A program made the position numbers and the translations under genes. From assembly GCF_009905615.1 (NCBI RefSeq), contig NZ_JAAAKW010000006.1, forward strand, positions 248,001-312,000: DNA of 64,000 nucleotides. The letters are read 5' to 3'. Origin of the DNA: Pseudomonas sp. SLFW. GTDB taxonomy: Bacteria > Pseudomonadota > Gammaproteobacteria > Pseudomonadales > Pseudomonadaceae. Shown here in pieces: positions 1 through 9,552 of the stretch. Numbering within the stretch: the first letter of the stretch is position 1; the number at the start of each line of letters is the position of its first letter. Under the pieces are notes generated by a model that saw only the letters and a list, made by a program, of their open reading frames with translations, ran no database searches and was not told the origin of the DNA.

Positions 1-32
1 AAGGCATAAGCAGGTTGCAAAGAATTGGTCAT
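1..32 (-). CDS. rpoH: RNA polymerase heat-shock sigma factor RpoH, first codons only (cut by window start)
   Basis: The reverse strand from 32 reads MTNSLQPAYAL, the conserved beginning of Pseudomonas sigma-32. A strong GGAGG ribosome-binding site lies about 12 bases upstream of the ATG. Only ten full codons are present, so the call rests on this N-terminus and on the position directly after ftsX, where rpoH is found in Pseudomonas. Sigma-32 directs transcription of chaperone and protease genes after heat shock. Confidence 0.85.
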   Translation of the reverse strand, partial: MTNSLQPAYA

Positions 33-78
33 ACGAAAAAACCTCCGACACATGACTCGTGCAGTTCAGCACTGCGAA

Positions 79-105
79 ATTGACCGGGAGCCGCTAAACA
101 AGTTC
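79..105 (-). promoter_or_regulatory. candidate AlgU/RpoE-type promoter for rpoH
   Basis: On the reverse strand GAACTT (105-100) is followed by a 16-base spacer and TCAAT (83-79). This resembles the extracytoplasmic sigma (AlgU) pattern GAACTT-N16/17-TCnnA, although the last base does not fit. It would give a leader of about 40 bases before the rpoH start. P. aeruginosa rpoH is known to have an AlgU-dependent promoter. A TTGACT at 123-118 could serve a housekeeping promoter, but I see no good -10 box for it. Confidence 0.4.
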
Positions 106-170
106 CCTTAGCTGAAAAGTCAATAGATGAAACAAAATTTACGCTTAAAAGATTACCCGAACATTAAAAC

Positions 171-1196
171 TCAACGAGGTGCCAGCTCTCTCAAATGGCG
201 TGCAACGGCAATCCACGCACCGATATACCCCAACAGCACCGCCCCAAGCAATAGGGACAGACCATCGGCAACCGGCACACCAGCCAGTGCGAAATTGCTT
301 CCATAAAGGCCAGCCAATCGCACCACCGCCTCGTTCAACCAGTCCAGGCCGAACGCCAGCACACCCCAAGACAGAATCCCGGCACCGAAGCCATACAGCG
401 CGCCCATATAAAGGAAGGGCCTGCGCACGTAGGCATCGGTACCGCCCACTAGTTTAATGACTTCGATCTCGGTGCGGCGGTTCTCGATATGAAGACGGAT
501 GGTATTGCCTATCACCAATAACAATGCCACCACCAACAGCACTGTCAGGCCGAACACGAAGCGGTCACCCAATTTCAGAATCGCCGCCAGACGTTCGACC
601 CAGACCAGATCCAGCTGCGCCTGCTGCACTTTCGGTAATTCAGCGAGACGCGTACGTAATGCCTCCAGCGCCGGCTTGTCAACTTCCTGTGGAGTCACCA
701 GCACGACGCCAGGCAGCGGGTTTTCAGGCAATTCCTTGAGCGCTTCGCCCAGGCCTGATTGCTGCTGGAACTCGTTCAGCGCCTGATCGCGGGAGATGTA
801 CTCTGCTTCGGCGACGCCGGGCATCTCTTTGATCTGAGCGGCCAACCCTTCGCCTTCACTTGGCGAAGCATTCAGTTGCAAATAAAGAGAGATCTGCGCC
901 GCGCGCTGCCACGAACCACCCAGCCGCTCGACGTTGCTCAGCAGCAACGACAAGCCCATCGGCAGGCTCAATGCAACGGCCATCACCAGACAGGTAAAAA
1001 AGCTGCCAATTGGCTGCTTGCCCAGACGCCGCAAGCTGTCGGCCATGCTGGAGCGATGGGCTTCGATCCATGCGTTGAACAGTTGGCCAAAGCTTGGGCC
1101 GTCGTCATCGTCGTGTTTCTTTTTCTTCTGCGGGCCCGGCTCGGCGGCCTTTGGCGCCACGCGTTCGGAAACCTTGGGGCTGCGAGTGGCACTCAT
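171..1196 (-). CDS. ftsX: cell division protein FtsX
   Basis: Membrane partner of FtsE in the divisome ABC complex that links Z-ring constriction to activation of peptidoglycan amidases. The 341-residue protein has a charged cytoplasmic N-terminus (about 1-55), a first membrane segment near 65-85, a periplasmic domain (about 90-210), and three further membrane segments around 215-235, 260-285 and 305-330. This is the FtsX topology. The start overlaps the ftsE stop by four bases (1193-1196), indicating translational coupling in the operon ftsY-ftsE-ftsX. rpoH lies just downstream with its own leader. Confidence 0.95.
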   Translation of the reverse strand: MSATRSPKVSERVAPKAAEPGPQKKKKHDDDDGPSFGQLFNAWIEAHRSSMADSLRRLGKQPIGSFFTCLVMAVALSLPMGLSLLLSNVERLGGSWQRAAQISLYLQLNASPSEGEGLAAQIKEMPGVAEAEYISRDQALNEFQQQSGLGEALKELPENPLPGVVLVTPQEVDKPALEALRTRLAELPKVQQAQLDLVWVERLAAILKLGDRFVFGLTVLLVVALLLVIGNTIRLHIENRRTEIEVIKLVGGTDAYVRRPFLYMGALYGFGAGILSWGVLAFGLDWLNEAVVRLAGLYGSNFALAGVPVADGLSLLLGAVLLGYIGAWIAVARHLRELAPR

Positions 1197-1864
1197 ACGC
1201 CAGCCTCCCCGTCACCAATCAGTCGGCCGCGTTGCAGGGTCAGCATGCGGTGGCGCATGCGTGCGATCAGGGCCAGGTCGTGACTGGCGATCAGCACGCT
1301 GGTGCCCAGGCGGTTGATGTCTTCGAATACGCCCATGATTTCCGCTGCCAGCCGTGGATCGAGGTTACCGGTGGGTTCGTCCGCCAGCAGCAAGGCCGGG
1401 CGGTGAACGATGGCGCGTGCAATACCGACGCGCTGCTGCTGACCGGTGGACAAGTCGCCAGGGTACAGCTCGGCCTTGTCAGACAGGGCCACACGCTCCA
1501 GCGCCGAATCGACGCGTTTGGTCACTTCGGCTTTGGACAGCCCCAGAATCTGGAGCGGCAGGGCGACGTTGTTGAACACCGTGCGGTCGAACAGCAACTG
1601 GTGGTTCTGGAACACGACGCCGATTTGCCGCCGCAGGAACGGGATCTGCGCATTGCTGATCTGCCCGAGGTCTTGCCCGGCCAGCAACAGTTTGCCGGTG
1701 GTGGGACGTTCCATCGCCAGCAGCAGGCGCAACAGTGTACTTTTACCGGCACCGGAGTGGCCGGTTACAAACAGAAACTCGCCGCGACGCACTCGAAAGC
1801 TCAGCTCATGCAAGCCGACGTGTCCGTTCGGATAGCGTTTACCGACCTGTTCGAAACGAATCAT
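1193..1864 (-). CDS. ftsE: cell division ATP-binding protein FtsE
   Basis: ABC-type ATPase subunit of FtsEX at the inner face of the cytoplasmic membrane. The 223-residue length is standard. Walker A is GHSGAGKST (residues about 35-43), the signature is LSTGQQQR (the usual LSGGQQQR with Thr), and Walker B is LLLADEPTGNLD. The start overlaps the ftsY stop by four bases, and its own stop overlaps the ftsX start in the same way, so the three genes are translated from one message. Confidence 0.96.
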   Translation of the reverse strand: MIRFEQVGKRYPNGHVGLHELSFRVRRGEFLFVTGHSGAGKSTLLRLLLAMERPTTGKLLLAGQDLGQISNAQIPFLRRQIGVVFQNHQLLFDRTVFNNVALPLQILGLSKAEVTKRVDSALERVALSDKAELYPGDLSTGQQQRVGIARAIVHRPALLLADEPTGNLDPRLAAEIMGVFEDINRLGTSVLIASHDLALIARMRHRMLTLQRGRLIGDGEAGV

Positions 1865-3408
1865 GTGCGCTCCCGCTCGGCGAAGAGGGCCTGAACGAAC
1901 GGTTCGGCCTCGAATGTCCGCAAATCGTCGATGCCTTCACCGACGCCGATGTAACGAATCGGCAGTCCGAACTGCTTGGCCAGCGCGAAGATCACCCCGC
2001 CCTTGGCCGTGCCGTCGAGCTTGGTGAGGGCAAGGCCCGTCAGGCTCACCGTCTGATTGAATTGCTTCGCTTGGTTGATGGCGTTCTGGCCAGTACCGGC
2101 ATCCAGCACCAACAAGACTTCGTGAGGCGCGGCTTCGTCCAGCTTGCCGATCACGCGGCGCACCTTTTTCAGCTCTTCCATCAGGTTGTCTTTGGTGTGC
2201 AGACGACCGGCGGTGTCGGCGATCAACACATCGACACCACGGGCCTTGGCGGCCTGCACGGCGTCAAAGATGACCGAAGCCGAGTCGGCGCCAGTGTGCT
2301 GGGCGATGACAGGGATCTTGTTGCGCTCACCCCAGACCTGAAGCTGCTCGACCGCCGCAGCGCGGAAGGTGTCGCCTGCCGCCAGCATGACTTTCTTGCC
2401 TTCAAGCTGAAGCTTCTTGGCCAGTTTGCCGATGGTAGTGGTCTTGCCCGCGCCGTTGACGCCAACGACCAGAATCACGAACGGCTTGTGTTCTGATGTG
2501 ATGACGAGCGGCGCTTCCACCGGCTTGAGCATTTCCGTCAGTTCACTTTGCAGCGACTTGTACAGCGCGTCGCTGTCGGTCAACTGTTTGCGCGCCACTT
2601 TCTGGGTCAGGTTGCGCACGATCAACGACGTGGCTTCAACACCCACGTCGGCGGTCAACAAGCGCGTTTCCAGCTCATCGAGCATGTCATCGTCGATGGC
2701 CTTCTTGCCCAGAAACAGGCTGGCCATGCCTTCACCAAGGCTGGCGCTGGTCTTGGACAGACCCTGTTTCAGGCGGGCGAAGAAACCGGGTTGCCTGGCT
2801 TCCACGACGGGAGCCGGAGCTTCAGGGACGACTAGCGCTGGCGGGGTCTCGATCACGGGTGCAACCGGCACAGTCGGTACTGGCTCAGGAACAGGCGAAG
2901 GCTGAGACAAGGCAGGCAAATCATCGCCAGCGACCGGGTCCGGCAGGGCAACCGGGATCGGCTCGATGGACGGTGGCACTTCAAAAGACGTGGTATCGAC
3001 CACCGCAGGCTGAGCTGGCGGATGCGGAATGGCGATCTCAGATTGCACGTGCGACGCGGTGTACACCGGAATCTCGGGGGTGACGTGCGGCTCGTGTTCA
3101 TCCGTCAGCGCCACCGGCTCTTCGGCGACCGGTAGCTTCAGCCAAGGCTCGCCAGCTGGCTGTTCAATGATCGGCGTCGGTGCTTCGAAAGCCGTGGCGA
3201 CATGTGGCGCAGCAGGCGGGATCGCCGGAGGGGTTTGCGGCTCGGCAGCAGGCGGCGTCGGTTCGGCGACAGGCTCGGGCGCTGCGGCGGTTGAATCCTG
3301 TGGCGGCTCGGCAACGGCTTCCTGCGGCTTTTTGCGCAGCCATCCGAACAGGCCTTTTTTCTCGCCAGCCGGGGCTGGGGTCTTCTTGTCGTCGTTGGAA
3401 CCAAACAT
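1861..3408 (-). CDS. ftsY: signal recognition particle receptor FtsY
   Basis: SRP-type GTPase that receives ribosome-nascent chain complexes at the membrane and delivers inner-membrane proteins to SecYEG. The C-terminal NG domain (about residues 210-510) shows the P-loop [16 protein letters not shown] (G3) and [10 protein letters not shown] (G4). The N-terminal ~200 residues are rich in Pro, Ala and Glu (A domain), starting with a short basic/hydrophobic patch (GLFGWLRKK) that probably binds membrane. At 515 residues it is long because of this A domain, as in other Pseudomonas. It is the first gene of the ftsYEX operon. Confidence 0.96.
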   Translation of the reverse strand: MFGSNDDKKTPAPAGEKKGLFGWLRKKPQEAVAEPPQDSTAAAPEPVAEPTPPAAEPQTPPAIPPAAPHVATAFEAPTPIIEQPAGEPWLKLPVAEEPVALTDEHEPHVTPEIPVYTASHVQSEIAIPHPPAQPAVVDTTSFEVPPSIEPIPVALPDPVAGDDLPALSQPSPVPEPVPTVPVAPVIETPPALVVPEAPAPVVEARQPGFFARLKQGLSKTSASLGEGMASLFLGKKAIDDDMLDELETRLLTADVGVEATSLIVRNLTQKVARKQLTDSDALYKSLQSELTEMLKPVEAPLVITSEHKPFVILVVGVNGAGKTTTIGKLAKKLQLEGKKVMLAAGDTFRAAAVEQLQVWGERNKIPVIAQHTGADSASVIFDAVQAAKARGVDVLIADTAGRLHTKDNLMEELKKVRRVIGKLDEAAPHEVLLVLDAGTGQNAINQAKQFNQTVSLTGLALTKLDGTAKGGVIFALAKQFGLPIRYIGVGEGIDDLRTFEAEPFVQALFAERERT

Positions 3409-3702
3409 GGAGGACGGCTATCTCAAGGTAGCGACGCGCCAGAGCGGCGCCTCTGAAAAATTCTGTATGCGAAACAGACTGCTTTTATGTCCGCTTGTTC
3501 ATCAGTTGCCCCGGCACGTGGCATCAGTGAATCCGCTTCATAGCGTTCAGCCACTGTCGCCCCAATCAGCCTTAAGGCCATGGCTTATCCGAAAACTCCT
3601 ACATCTTAGTCGTGGTCGGCAAGCAAACTGGCCGCTATCCTAACACCCCCGCGCCCGCCGACGCTAAGTTCAAGCAGGCCGTCTCGAAGGTTCAAATGAC
3701 GA

Positions 3703-5055
3703 ATGAATGCTATTGCCCGCCGTGCCGCAGGCCTTCTGCTCGGCACATTGTGTTTGCCCCTTGCTGCTCTCGCCGCCGACCCTCAACCCACTTCCGAATT
3801 CACGCTGGATAACGGCCTGAAAGTCGTCGTGCGCGAAGATCATCGCGCGCCGGTGGTGGTGTCGCAGGTCTGGTACAAGGTGGGCTCCAGTTACGAGACG
3901 CCCGGCCAGACCGGCCTGTCCCACGCGCTGGAACACATGATGTTCAAGGGCAGCTCCAAGGCGGGTCCGGGTGAGGCGTCGCTGATCCTGCGCGACCTTG
4001 GCGCTGAAGAAAACGCCTTCACCAGCGACGATTACACCGCGTACTACCAGGTGCTGGCTCGCGATCGCCTGAGCGTGGCCTTCGAGCTGGAAGCCGATCG
4101 CATGGCCAGCCTGCGCCTGCCGCCTGAAGAATTCGCGCGCGAGATCGAAGTCATCAAAGAGGAGCGCCGCCTGCGCACCGATGACAAGCCGAACGCCAAG
4201 GCTTACGAACGCTTCAAGGCCATGGCCTACCCGGCCAGCGGCTACCACACGCCGACCATCGGCTGGATGGCGGACCTCGACCGCATGAAGGTCGAAGAAC
4301 TGCGCCACTGGTACGAATCCTGGTACGTGCCGAATAACGCCACGCTGGTCGTCGTGGGCGACGTGAAACCCGACGAAGTGAAGGCTTTGGCCGAACGCTT
4401 CTTCGGGCCAATTCCACGGCGTGATGTGCCGCCATCGAAAAAGCCGCTGGAATTGCCTGAACCGGGCCTGCGCCAGATCACCGTGCATGTTGCAACTCAA
4501 ATGCCGAGCCTGATGTACGGCTTCAACGTCCCAAGCCTGTCCACCGCGACCGATCCGCAGTCAGTCAACGCACTGCGCCTGATCTCGGCACTGCTGGACG
4601 GCGGCTACAGCGCGCGCATTCCGACGCGTCTGGAGCGAGGTGAAGAACTCGTGACCGGCGCCTCCTCCGATTACGACGCCTACACCCGTGGTGACAGCCT
4701 GTTCACCATCAGCGCCACGCCCAACATGCAGAAGAAAAAAACCCTCGCCGACACCGAAGCCGGTATCTGGCGTCTACTGGACGAGCTGAAAAACCAGCCG
4801 CCGACCAAAGAAGAGCTTGAGCGGGTTCGGGCGCAGGTCATCGCCGGTCTGGTGTATGAGCGTGATTCGATCACCAGTCAGGCCAGCACCATCGGCGAGC
4901 TGGAAACCGTGGGGCTGTCCTGGCGCCTGATCGACGGCGAACTGGCGGCGCTGCAAAGCGTCACTCCGGAAGATATCCAGAAAGCCGCTCGCACCTATTT
5001 CACCCGCGAACGCCTCGCCGTCGCGCACGTTCTGCCTGAGGAGAAAGCCAAATGA
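3703..5055 (+). CDS. M16 family zinc metallopeptidase, catalytic member
   Basis: Probable periplasmic processing peptidase of the pitrilysin/M16B family. Residues 1-25 look like a Sec signal peptide ending ALAA. The inverted zinc motif HALEH (74-78) is intact, and the distal zinc-ligand glutamate lies in VIKEERR (about 150-156), so the enzyme should be active. Length (450) fits the M16B fold with an N-terminal catalytic half and a C-terminal half. The next gene is a paralogue lacking the zinc motif and overlaps by four bases. Such active/inactive pairs form heterodimers in related peptidases (for example mitochondrial MPP). The substrate is unknown. Confidence 0.9.
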   Translation: MNAIARRAAGLLLGTLCLPLAALAADPQPTSEFTLDNGLKVVVREDHRAPVVVSQVWYKVGSSYETPGQTGLSHALEHMMFKGSSKAGPGEASLILRDLGAEENAFTSDDYTAYYQVLARDRLSVAFELEADRMASLRLPPEEFAREIEVIKEERRLRTDDKPNAKAYERFKAMAYPASGYHTPTIGWMADLDRMKVEELRHWYESWYVPNNATLVVVGDVKPDEVKALAERFFGPIPRRDVPPSKKPLELPEPGLRQITVHVATQMPSLMYGFNVPSLSTATDPQSVNALRLISALLDGGYSARIPTRLERGEELVTGASSDYDAYTRGDSLFTISATPNMQKKKTLADTEAGIWRLLDELKNQPPTKEELERVRAQVIAGLVYERDSITSQASTIGELETVGLSWRLIDGELAALQSVTPEDIQKAARTYFTRERLAVAHVLPEEKAK

Positions 5056-6548
5056 CCCCGCGCAACGAAACACGCCTGGGGCGAACGCGGGCCCCTTCGA
5101 TGCTGCTGGCAGCGACCCTCGCGCTGTTTAGCGCTGCACCGGTCATGGCCGACACGGCCGCCGAAGCGCCCAAGGCCATCGATAAAGCTGCCAACACCCT
5201 CGAATCCCTGAAGGAGCTCGACGGCAAGGCCCCGGCCCGTCGCTCATTGAACATTCAGTCGTGGAACACCGCCGAAGGCGCCCGCGTGCTGTTCGTCGAA
5301 GCTCATGAGCTGCCGATGTTCGACATGCGCTTGCTGTTCGCGGCTGGCAGCAGTCAGGACGGCGCCACCCCGGGGATCGCGCTGGTCACCAACGCCATGC
5401 TCAATGAAGGCGTGAAAGGCAAGAATGTCAGCGCCATCGCCGAAGGTTTCGAAGGGCTGGGCGCCGACTTCGGCAACGGCTCCTACCGCGACATGGCGCT
5501 GGTTTCGCTGCGCAGCCTGAGCGCGCCCGAGAAACGCGAACCGGCACTCAAGCTGTTCTCGGAAGTGGTGGGCAAGCCCACCTTCCCTAGCGACTCGCTG
5601 GCCCGGATCAAAAACCAGCTTCTCGCCAGCTTTGAATATCAAAAGCAAAACCCCGGCAAACTGGCGGGCGATGAGCTGTTCACGCGTCTGTATGGGAATC
5701 ACCCCTACGGGCATCCAAGCATGGGCACTGCCAAAAGCATCACGCCAATCACGCTCGCGCAGCTGAAAGCCTTTCACGCCAAGGCCTACGCGGCGGGGAA
5801 CGCGGTGATTGCATTGGTGGGCGATCTTTCTCGCGCAGATGCCGAAGCGGTTGCCGCTCAGGTGTCGGCGTCGCTGCCGAAAGGCCCGGCATTGGCGAAG
5901 ACCGTTGCGCCGACCGAGCCGAAATCTGGCGAGACTCACATTGAGTTTCCTTCCAAGCAGACTCACCTGATGCTGGCCGAGCTGGGCATCGACCGCGCCG
6001 ATCCGGATTACGCAGCGCTCTCGCTGGGCAACTCGATCCTCGGCGGCGGCGGCTTTGGCAGTCGCTTGATGACCGAAGTTCGGGAAAAGCGTGGCCTGAC
6101 GTACGGTATTTCGTCGGGCTTCACCCCGATGCAGGCCCAAGGCCCGTTCATCATCGGCCTGCAAACCCGTGCCGAACTCAGCGAAAACACCTTGAAGCTG
6201 GTCAAGGACGTCACCCGTGACTTCCTCGCGAACGGCCCCACCCAGAAAGAGCTCGACGACGCCAAGCGCGAACTCGCAGGCAGCTTTCCGCTGTCCACGG
6301 CGAGCAACTCGGCGATCGTTGGCCAATTGGGGGCAATCGGCTTCTATAATCTGCCCCTGAGCTACATCGAAGACTTCATGACGCAGTCTCAGAGCGTCAC
6401 CGTCGAGCAGATCAAAACGGTGATGAACAAGCATCTGGACGTGGACAAGCTGGTCATCGTGACCGCTGGTCCTACCGTCCCGCAGAAACCTCTGCCGCCC
6501 CCTACTGATCGACCTGCCGAGCAACCCCTCGGCGTTCCGGAGCACTAA
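5052..6548 (+). CDS. M16 family peptidase-like protein, zinc motif missing
   Basis: Paralogue of the preceding M16 peptidase, 498 residues. A signal peptide lies at about 13-35 (hydrophobic stretch ending VMADTA). The position equivalent to HxxEH reads VTNAMLNEG, so no zinc-ligand histidines are present and the protein is probably a non-catalytic partner. The C-terminal half keeps the M16 signature of a glycine-rich loop (LGGGGFGSRL) followed by REKRGLTYG, which in this family helps bind the substrate backbone. Its ATG overlaps the previous stop, and its stop TAA overlaps the rsmD start (TAATG). Confidence 0.88.
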   Translation: MTPRNETRLGRTRAPSMLLAATLALFSAAPVMADTAAEAPKAIDKAANTLESLKELDGKAPARRSLNIQSWNTAEGARVLFVEAHELPMFDMRLLFAAGSSQDGATPGIALVTNAMLNEGVKGKNVSAIAEGFEGLGADFGNGSYRDMALVSLRSLSAPEKREPALKLFSEVVGKPTFPSDSLARIKNQLLASFEYQKQNPGKLAGDELFTRLYGNHPYGHPSMGTAKSITPITLAQLKAFHAKAYAAGNAVIALVGDLSRADAEAVAAQVSASLPKGPALAKTVAPTEPKSGETHIEFPSKQTHLMLAELGIDRADPDYAALSLGNSILGGGGFGSRLMTEVREKRGLTYGISSGFTPMQAQGPFIIGLQTRAELSENTLKLVKDVTRDFLANGPTQKELDDAKRELAGSFPLSTASNSAIVGQLGAIGFYNLPLSYIEDFMTQSQSVTVEQIKTVMNKHLDVDKLVIVTAGPTVPQKPLPPPTDRPAEQPLGVPEH

Positions 6549-7168
6549 TGACCTCGACTTCCAAGCCGCCACGCATTCACAAAGGGCACAAAGTCCATAC
6601 GGGCCTCGGCCAACTGCGGATCATCGGCGGCGAATGGCGCAGTCGGCGTCTGAGCTTTCCTGATGCCCCCGGCCTGCGCCCGACGCCGGACCGGGTGCGC
6701 GAGACCCTGTTCAACTGGTTGGCGCCGTACATCGAAGGCGCCCGCGTGCTCGACCCGTTCGCGGGCAGCGGCGCGCTGTATCTGGAAGCACTGTCCCGTG
6801 GCGCGAGTCTGGGCCTGGCGCTGGACAGCAACTCCGCCGCCATTTCCAACCTGCGCGAGCATCTCGGCACTTTGCGCTGCACAGTGGGCCGGACATCGAC
6901 CGGCGACGCCCTGCGTTATCTGGAGACCCAGCCCGCCGAGCAGTTCGACGTGATCTTCCTCGATCCGCCGTTCCACCAAAACCTGCTGGCACCGGCCTGC
7001 ACGCTGCTCGAAGAACGTCAGTGGCTGGCGGACAACGCGTGGATCTACACCGAAAGCGAAACTGCGCCCTCCACCTTGGGTATGCCCGGCAACTGGCGAC
7101 TGCACCGCGAGAAAAAGGCCGGGCAGGTGTATTACGCGCTGTGGGAACGAAGTGCCGTCGCCAGCTGA
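6548..7168 (+). CDS. rsmD: 16S rRNA (guanine966-N2)-methyltransferase RsmD
   Basis: Methylates G966 of 16S rRNA in the 30S subunit using S-adenosylmethionine. The 206-residue protein opens with the family motif GGEWRSRRL and RPTPDRVRETLFNWL, then the SAM-binding DPFAGSGAL (about 74-82) and the catalytic DPPF (about 138-141). The start codon overlaps the stop of the M16-like gene. A Pro/Lys-rich N-terminal tail of about 20 residues precedes the fold. The 3' end overlaps the next gene by 17 bases. Confidence 0.94.
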   Translation: MTSTSKPPRIHKGHKVHTGLGQLRIIGGEWRSRRLSFPDAPGLRPTPDRVRETLFNWLAPYIEGARVLDPFAGSGALYLEALSRGASLGLALDSNSAAISNLREHLGTLRCTVGRTSTGDALRYLETQPAEQFDVIFLDPPFHQNLLAPACTLLEERQWLADNAWIYTESETAPSTLGMPGNWRLHREKKAGQVYYALWERSAVAS

Positions 7169-8156
7169 CAGCCGGGCCTTCGTTCCGGCAACCGGCCTCG
7201 GCAACCCCCACCTGCAAACCTTGTGGGGGCCGCTGTGGCGCAAGACCGTTCACCTCGACCGTCGTCGCGAGCGCATCTGGCTGGGAGACGGCGACTTCCT
7301 CGACCTCGACTGGCATGGGCCTCATGACGCCCAAGTGCCGGTCGTCATTGTGCTGCATGGCCTGACGGGGTCTTCCAATTCGCCTTACGTGGCGGGTTTG
7401 CAGCGGGCGATGGAGAAGCGCGGCTGGTCCAGCGTTGCGGTGAACTGGCGTGGCTGTTCGGGAGAGCCCAATCTGTTGCCTCGCAGCTACCACTCCGGCG
7501 CCACGGAAGACCTCGCTGCCGTGATCGATCACTTGCGAGCGGCCCGCCCCTTGGCGCCGCTCTATGCCGTCGGTTATTCGCTGGGCGGTAATATCTTGCT
7601 CAAATACCTCGGCGAATCCGGCCTCCAAAGCCAGTTACAAGGGGCTGCGGCGGTGTCGGTGCCGTTTCGGCTGGACGAGTGCGCGGACCGTATCGGGCTG
7701 GGTTTTTCCAAGGTGTATCAGCGCCACTTCATGCGCGAGATGGTCGGTTACATCCGGGACAAGCAACGCCGTTTTCAACACGAAGGGTTGAGCGACGGGC
7801 TCGCGGTCCTCGCAGCACTGGGTTCGCTGGACAACCTGCGCACGTTCTGGGATTTCGACGGGAAGGTCACCGCGCCGCTCAACGGTTTCCTCGACGCCCA
7901 CGACTATTACCGGAAAGCGTCTAGCCGCTATTACCTCGGTGCGATTCGCACACCGACGCTGCTGGTGCAGGCATTGGACGATCCGTTCGTGTTTCGCCAC
8001 AGCCTGCCCGAGCCTGGCGAGTTGTCTGACAGCACCCGATTCGACTTTCAGGCTCAGGGTGGCCATGTCGGGTTCGTTGGCGGGACGATCAGAACACCGA
8101 CCTATTACCTGGAACAGCGGATTCCGGAGTGGTTGGTGGAGGTGCATGGGGCGTAA
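7152..8156 (+). CDS. YheT-like alpha/beta hydrolase
   Basis: Predicted serine hydrolase of the YheT/Abhydrolase family, substrate unknown. The family N-terminus is clear (FVPATGLGNPHLQTLWG), followed by the oxyanion-region HGLTGSS and the nucleophile elbow GYSLGG (Ser near residue 143). A plausible catalytic Asp is in LDDPF (about 278) and the His in GGHVGFV (about 304). Length 334 is normal. It overlaps rsmD by 17 bases and is co-directional, so probably co-transcribed. Confidence 0.88.
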   Translation: MPSPADSRAFVPATGLGNPHLQTLWGPLWRKTVHLDRRRERIWLGDGDFLDLDWHGPHDAQVPVVIVLHGLTGSSNSPYVAGLQRAMEKRGWSSVAVNWRGCSGEPNLLPRSYHSGATEDLAAVIDHLRAARPLAPLYAVGYSLGGNILLKYLGESGLQSQLQGAAAVSVPFRLDECADRIGLGFSKVYQRHFMREMVGYIRDKQRRFQHEGLSDGLAVLAALGSLDNLRTFWDFDGKVTAPLNGFLDAHDYYRKASSRYYLGAIRTPTLLVQALDDPFVFRHSLPEPGELSDSTRFDFQAQGGHVGFVGGTIRTPTYYLEQRIPEWLVEVHGA

Positions 8157-8352
8157 GACTGAGACCTATGCGTTGACTGAAAAACCCTCGTCGCTGCCGT
8201 CGTTCCTCCGGCGTCTCCCACAGGATGTGTGGTAGCCCGAATAAACCATTCGCAAACCGATCCGCGGCCAAACAGCAGTGCGGCATCGTGCAAGATCGTT
8301 CAAGACACTCCCACCCCGAACGCCTACCCTGCGGGACATAAGGAGAAGAACC

Positions 8353-9081
8353 ATGTCCCGTAATCAACTGTTCGTTCGCGGTCTTCGCGACAGCGTGCCC
8401 ATGCTGGTCGGCATTGCACCGTTCGGCATCATCTTTGGAACCCTCGCAGGCGTTGGCGGCTTGTCGCTGTGGCAGGCGGTCGGCATGTCGATGTTTGTCT
8501 ATGCCGGATCGGCGCAGTTCATCGTTGTCAGCTTGATGGGCGCGGGCGCCAGCGCGGTCGTGATCTTGCTGACCACGTTCATCGTCAACCTTCGCCACGT
8601 GCTGTACAGCGCCACGATGCAGCCTCAAGTTCAGGGGTTACCCCAGCGCTGGCGGTTGCTGCTGGCGTTCTGGCTGACCGATGAAACCTTCGCGGTCGTC
8701 CAGCGCTTTTACCTCGTTCATGGCCGTACCCCGCTGGCCCATTGGTACTGGCTGGGGGTCACCGTCGCGCTCTACGCTTGCTGGGTCAGCAGTTCACTGG
8801 TCGGCGTTTTATTCGGCCAAGCCGTGCCGGACATGGCGAGTTGGGGGCTGGAATTCGCAATGTTGGCGACGTTCATCGGCATCGTCGTCCCGCTTCTGCG
8901 CAACCGACCGCAGGTCGCGGCTGCGCTGGCGGCCGGTGCTGTCGCGCTGATGACGTGGGCATGGCCCTACAAACTGGGGCTGATGGCGGCCGCGTTCAGT
9001 GGCATCGCCGTGGGTGTACTTCTCGAACGTCGGCAGTCTTCCGACGCGCAGGACGCCCCGAGCAATGAGGTGCATTCATGA
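8353..9081 (+). CDS. azlC: AzlC family branched-chain amino acid exporter, large subunit
   Basis: Large subunit of an AzlCD/YgaZH-type exporter for branched-chain amino acids or related compounds in the inner membrane. I chose the ATG at 8353 because AAGGAGAAG lies 7-8 bases upstream and the protein then begins MSRNQLFVRGL, directly before the family core (PMLVGIAPFGIIFGTLAG). The 242 residues contain about six to seven hydrophobic segments and the family motif VYAGSAQF. The stop overlaps the azlD start by four bases. Confidence 0.9.
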   Translation: MSRNQLFVRGLRDSVPMLVGIAPFGIIFGTLAGVGGLSLWQAVGMSMFVYAGSAQFIVVSLMGAGASAVVILLTTFIVNLRHVLYSATMQPQVQGLPQRWRLLLAFWLTDETFAVVQRFYLVHGRTPLAHWYWLGVTVALYACWVSSSLVGVLFGQAVPDMASWGLEFAMLATFIGIVVPLLRNRPQVAAALAAGAVALMTWAWPYKLGLMAAAFSGIAVGVLLERRQSSDAQDAPSNEVHS

Positions 9082-9401
9082 GCTATTGGTGGCTGATTCT
9101 CGGCATGACCGCAATTACGTTTCTGATGCGCTACAGCCTGTTCGCCTGGCCGAATCTGCGTTTCCCGCCGGTGGTTCGCCAAGGGCTGCACTACGTGCCG
9201 ACTGCGGTGCTCACTGCGATCGTTGTGCCGGGCATGCTCCTGCCGGACGGCCAGCATTGGCAGGTGTCATGGCACAACGCGTATCTGCTGGCTGGGATCG
9301 CCGCCATCGCCATCGCTGCCTTCAGCCGCAACCTGCTGGCGACCATCGGCGGTGGGCTGGCGGTGTTCTTTTTGCTGCGCTGGGCGATGGGACAGATTTG
9401 A
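9078..9401 (+). CDS. azlD: AzlD family exporter, small subunit
   Basis: Small membrane partner of AzlC, 107 residues with three to four hydrophobic segments and the family start (GMTAITFLMRYSLF). Translation is coupled to azlC by an ATGA overlap. The pair exports amino acids; branched-chain substrates are inferred from family knowledge only. Confidence 0.9.
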   Translation: MSYWWLILGMTAITFLMRYSLFAWPNLRFPPVVRQGLHYVPTAVLTAIVVPGMLLPDGQHWQVSWHNAYLLAGIAAIAIAAFSRNLLATIGGGLAVFFLLRWAMGQI

Positions 9402-9405
9402 ACGA

Positions 9406-9446
9406 GGTTATAAGCAAAGAATTAAAAATTCCTTTCAGCTATAACC
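9406..9446. promoter_or_regulatory. AT-rich inverted repeat upstream of metN
   Basis: GGTTATA (9406-9412) and TATAACC (9440-9446) form inverted arms around the near-palindrome AAAGAATTAAAAATTCCTTT (9416-9435). It lies just after azlD and about 110 bases before the methionine transporter genes. The position suggests an operator or activator site for sulfur-dependent control of metNIQ (a CysB/Cbl-like regulator would be the first guess). It could also be part of the azlD transcript end. No binding consensus was tested. Confidence 0.35.
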
Positions 9447-9552
9447 AGCAGCACTGATTATGCAGTTCTTGAATGATTGGCGGCACGTCTGATGTCGGCG
9501 GTTTTCGACGTCTGATTTGTCGCGCAAGCGAATATCACCAAGGACAGCTGCA

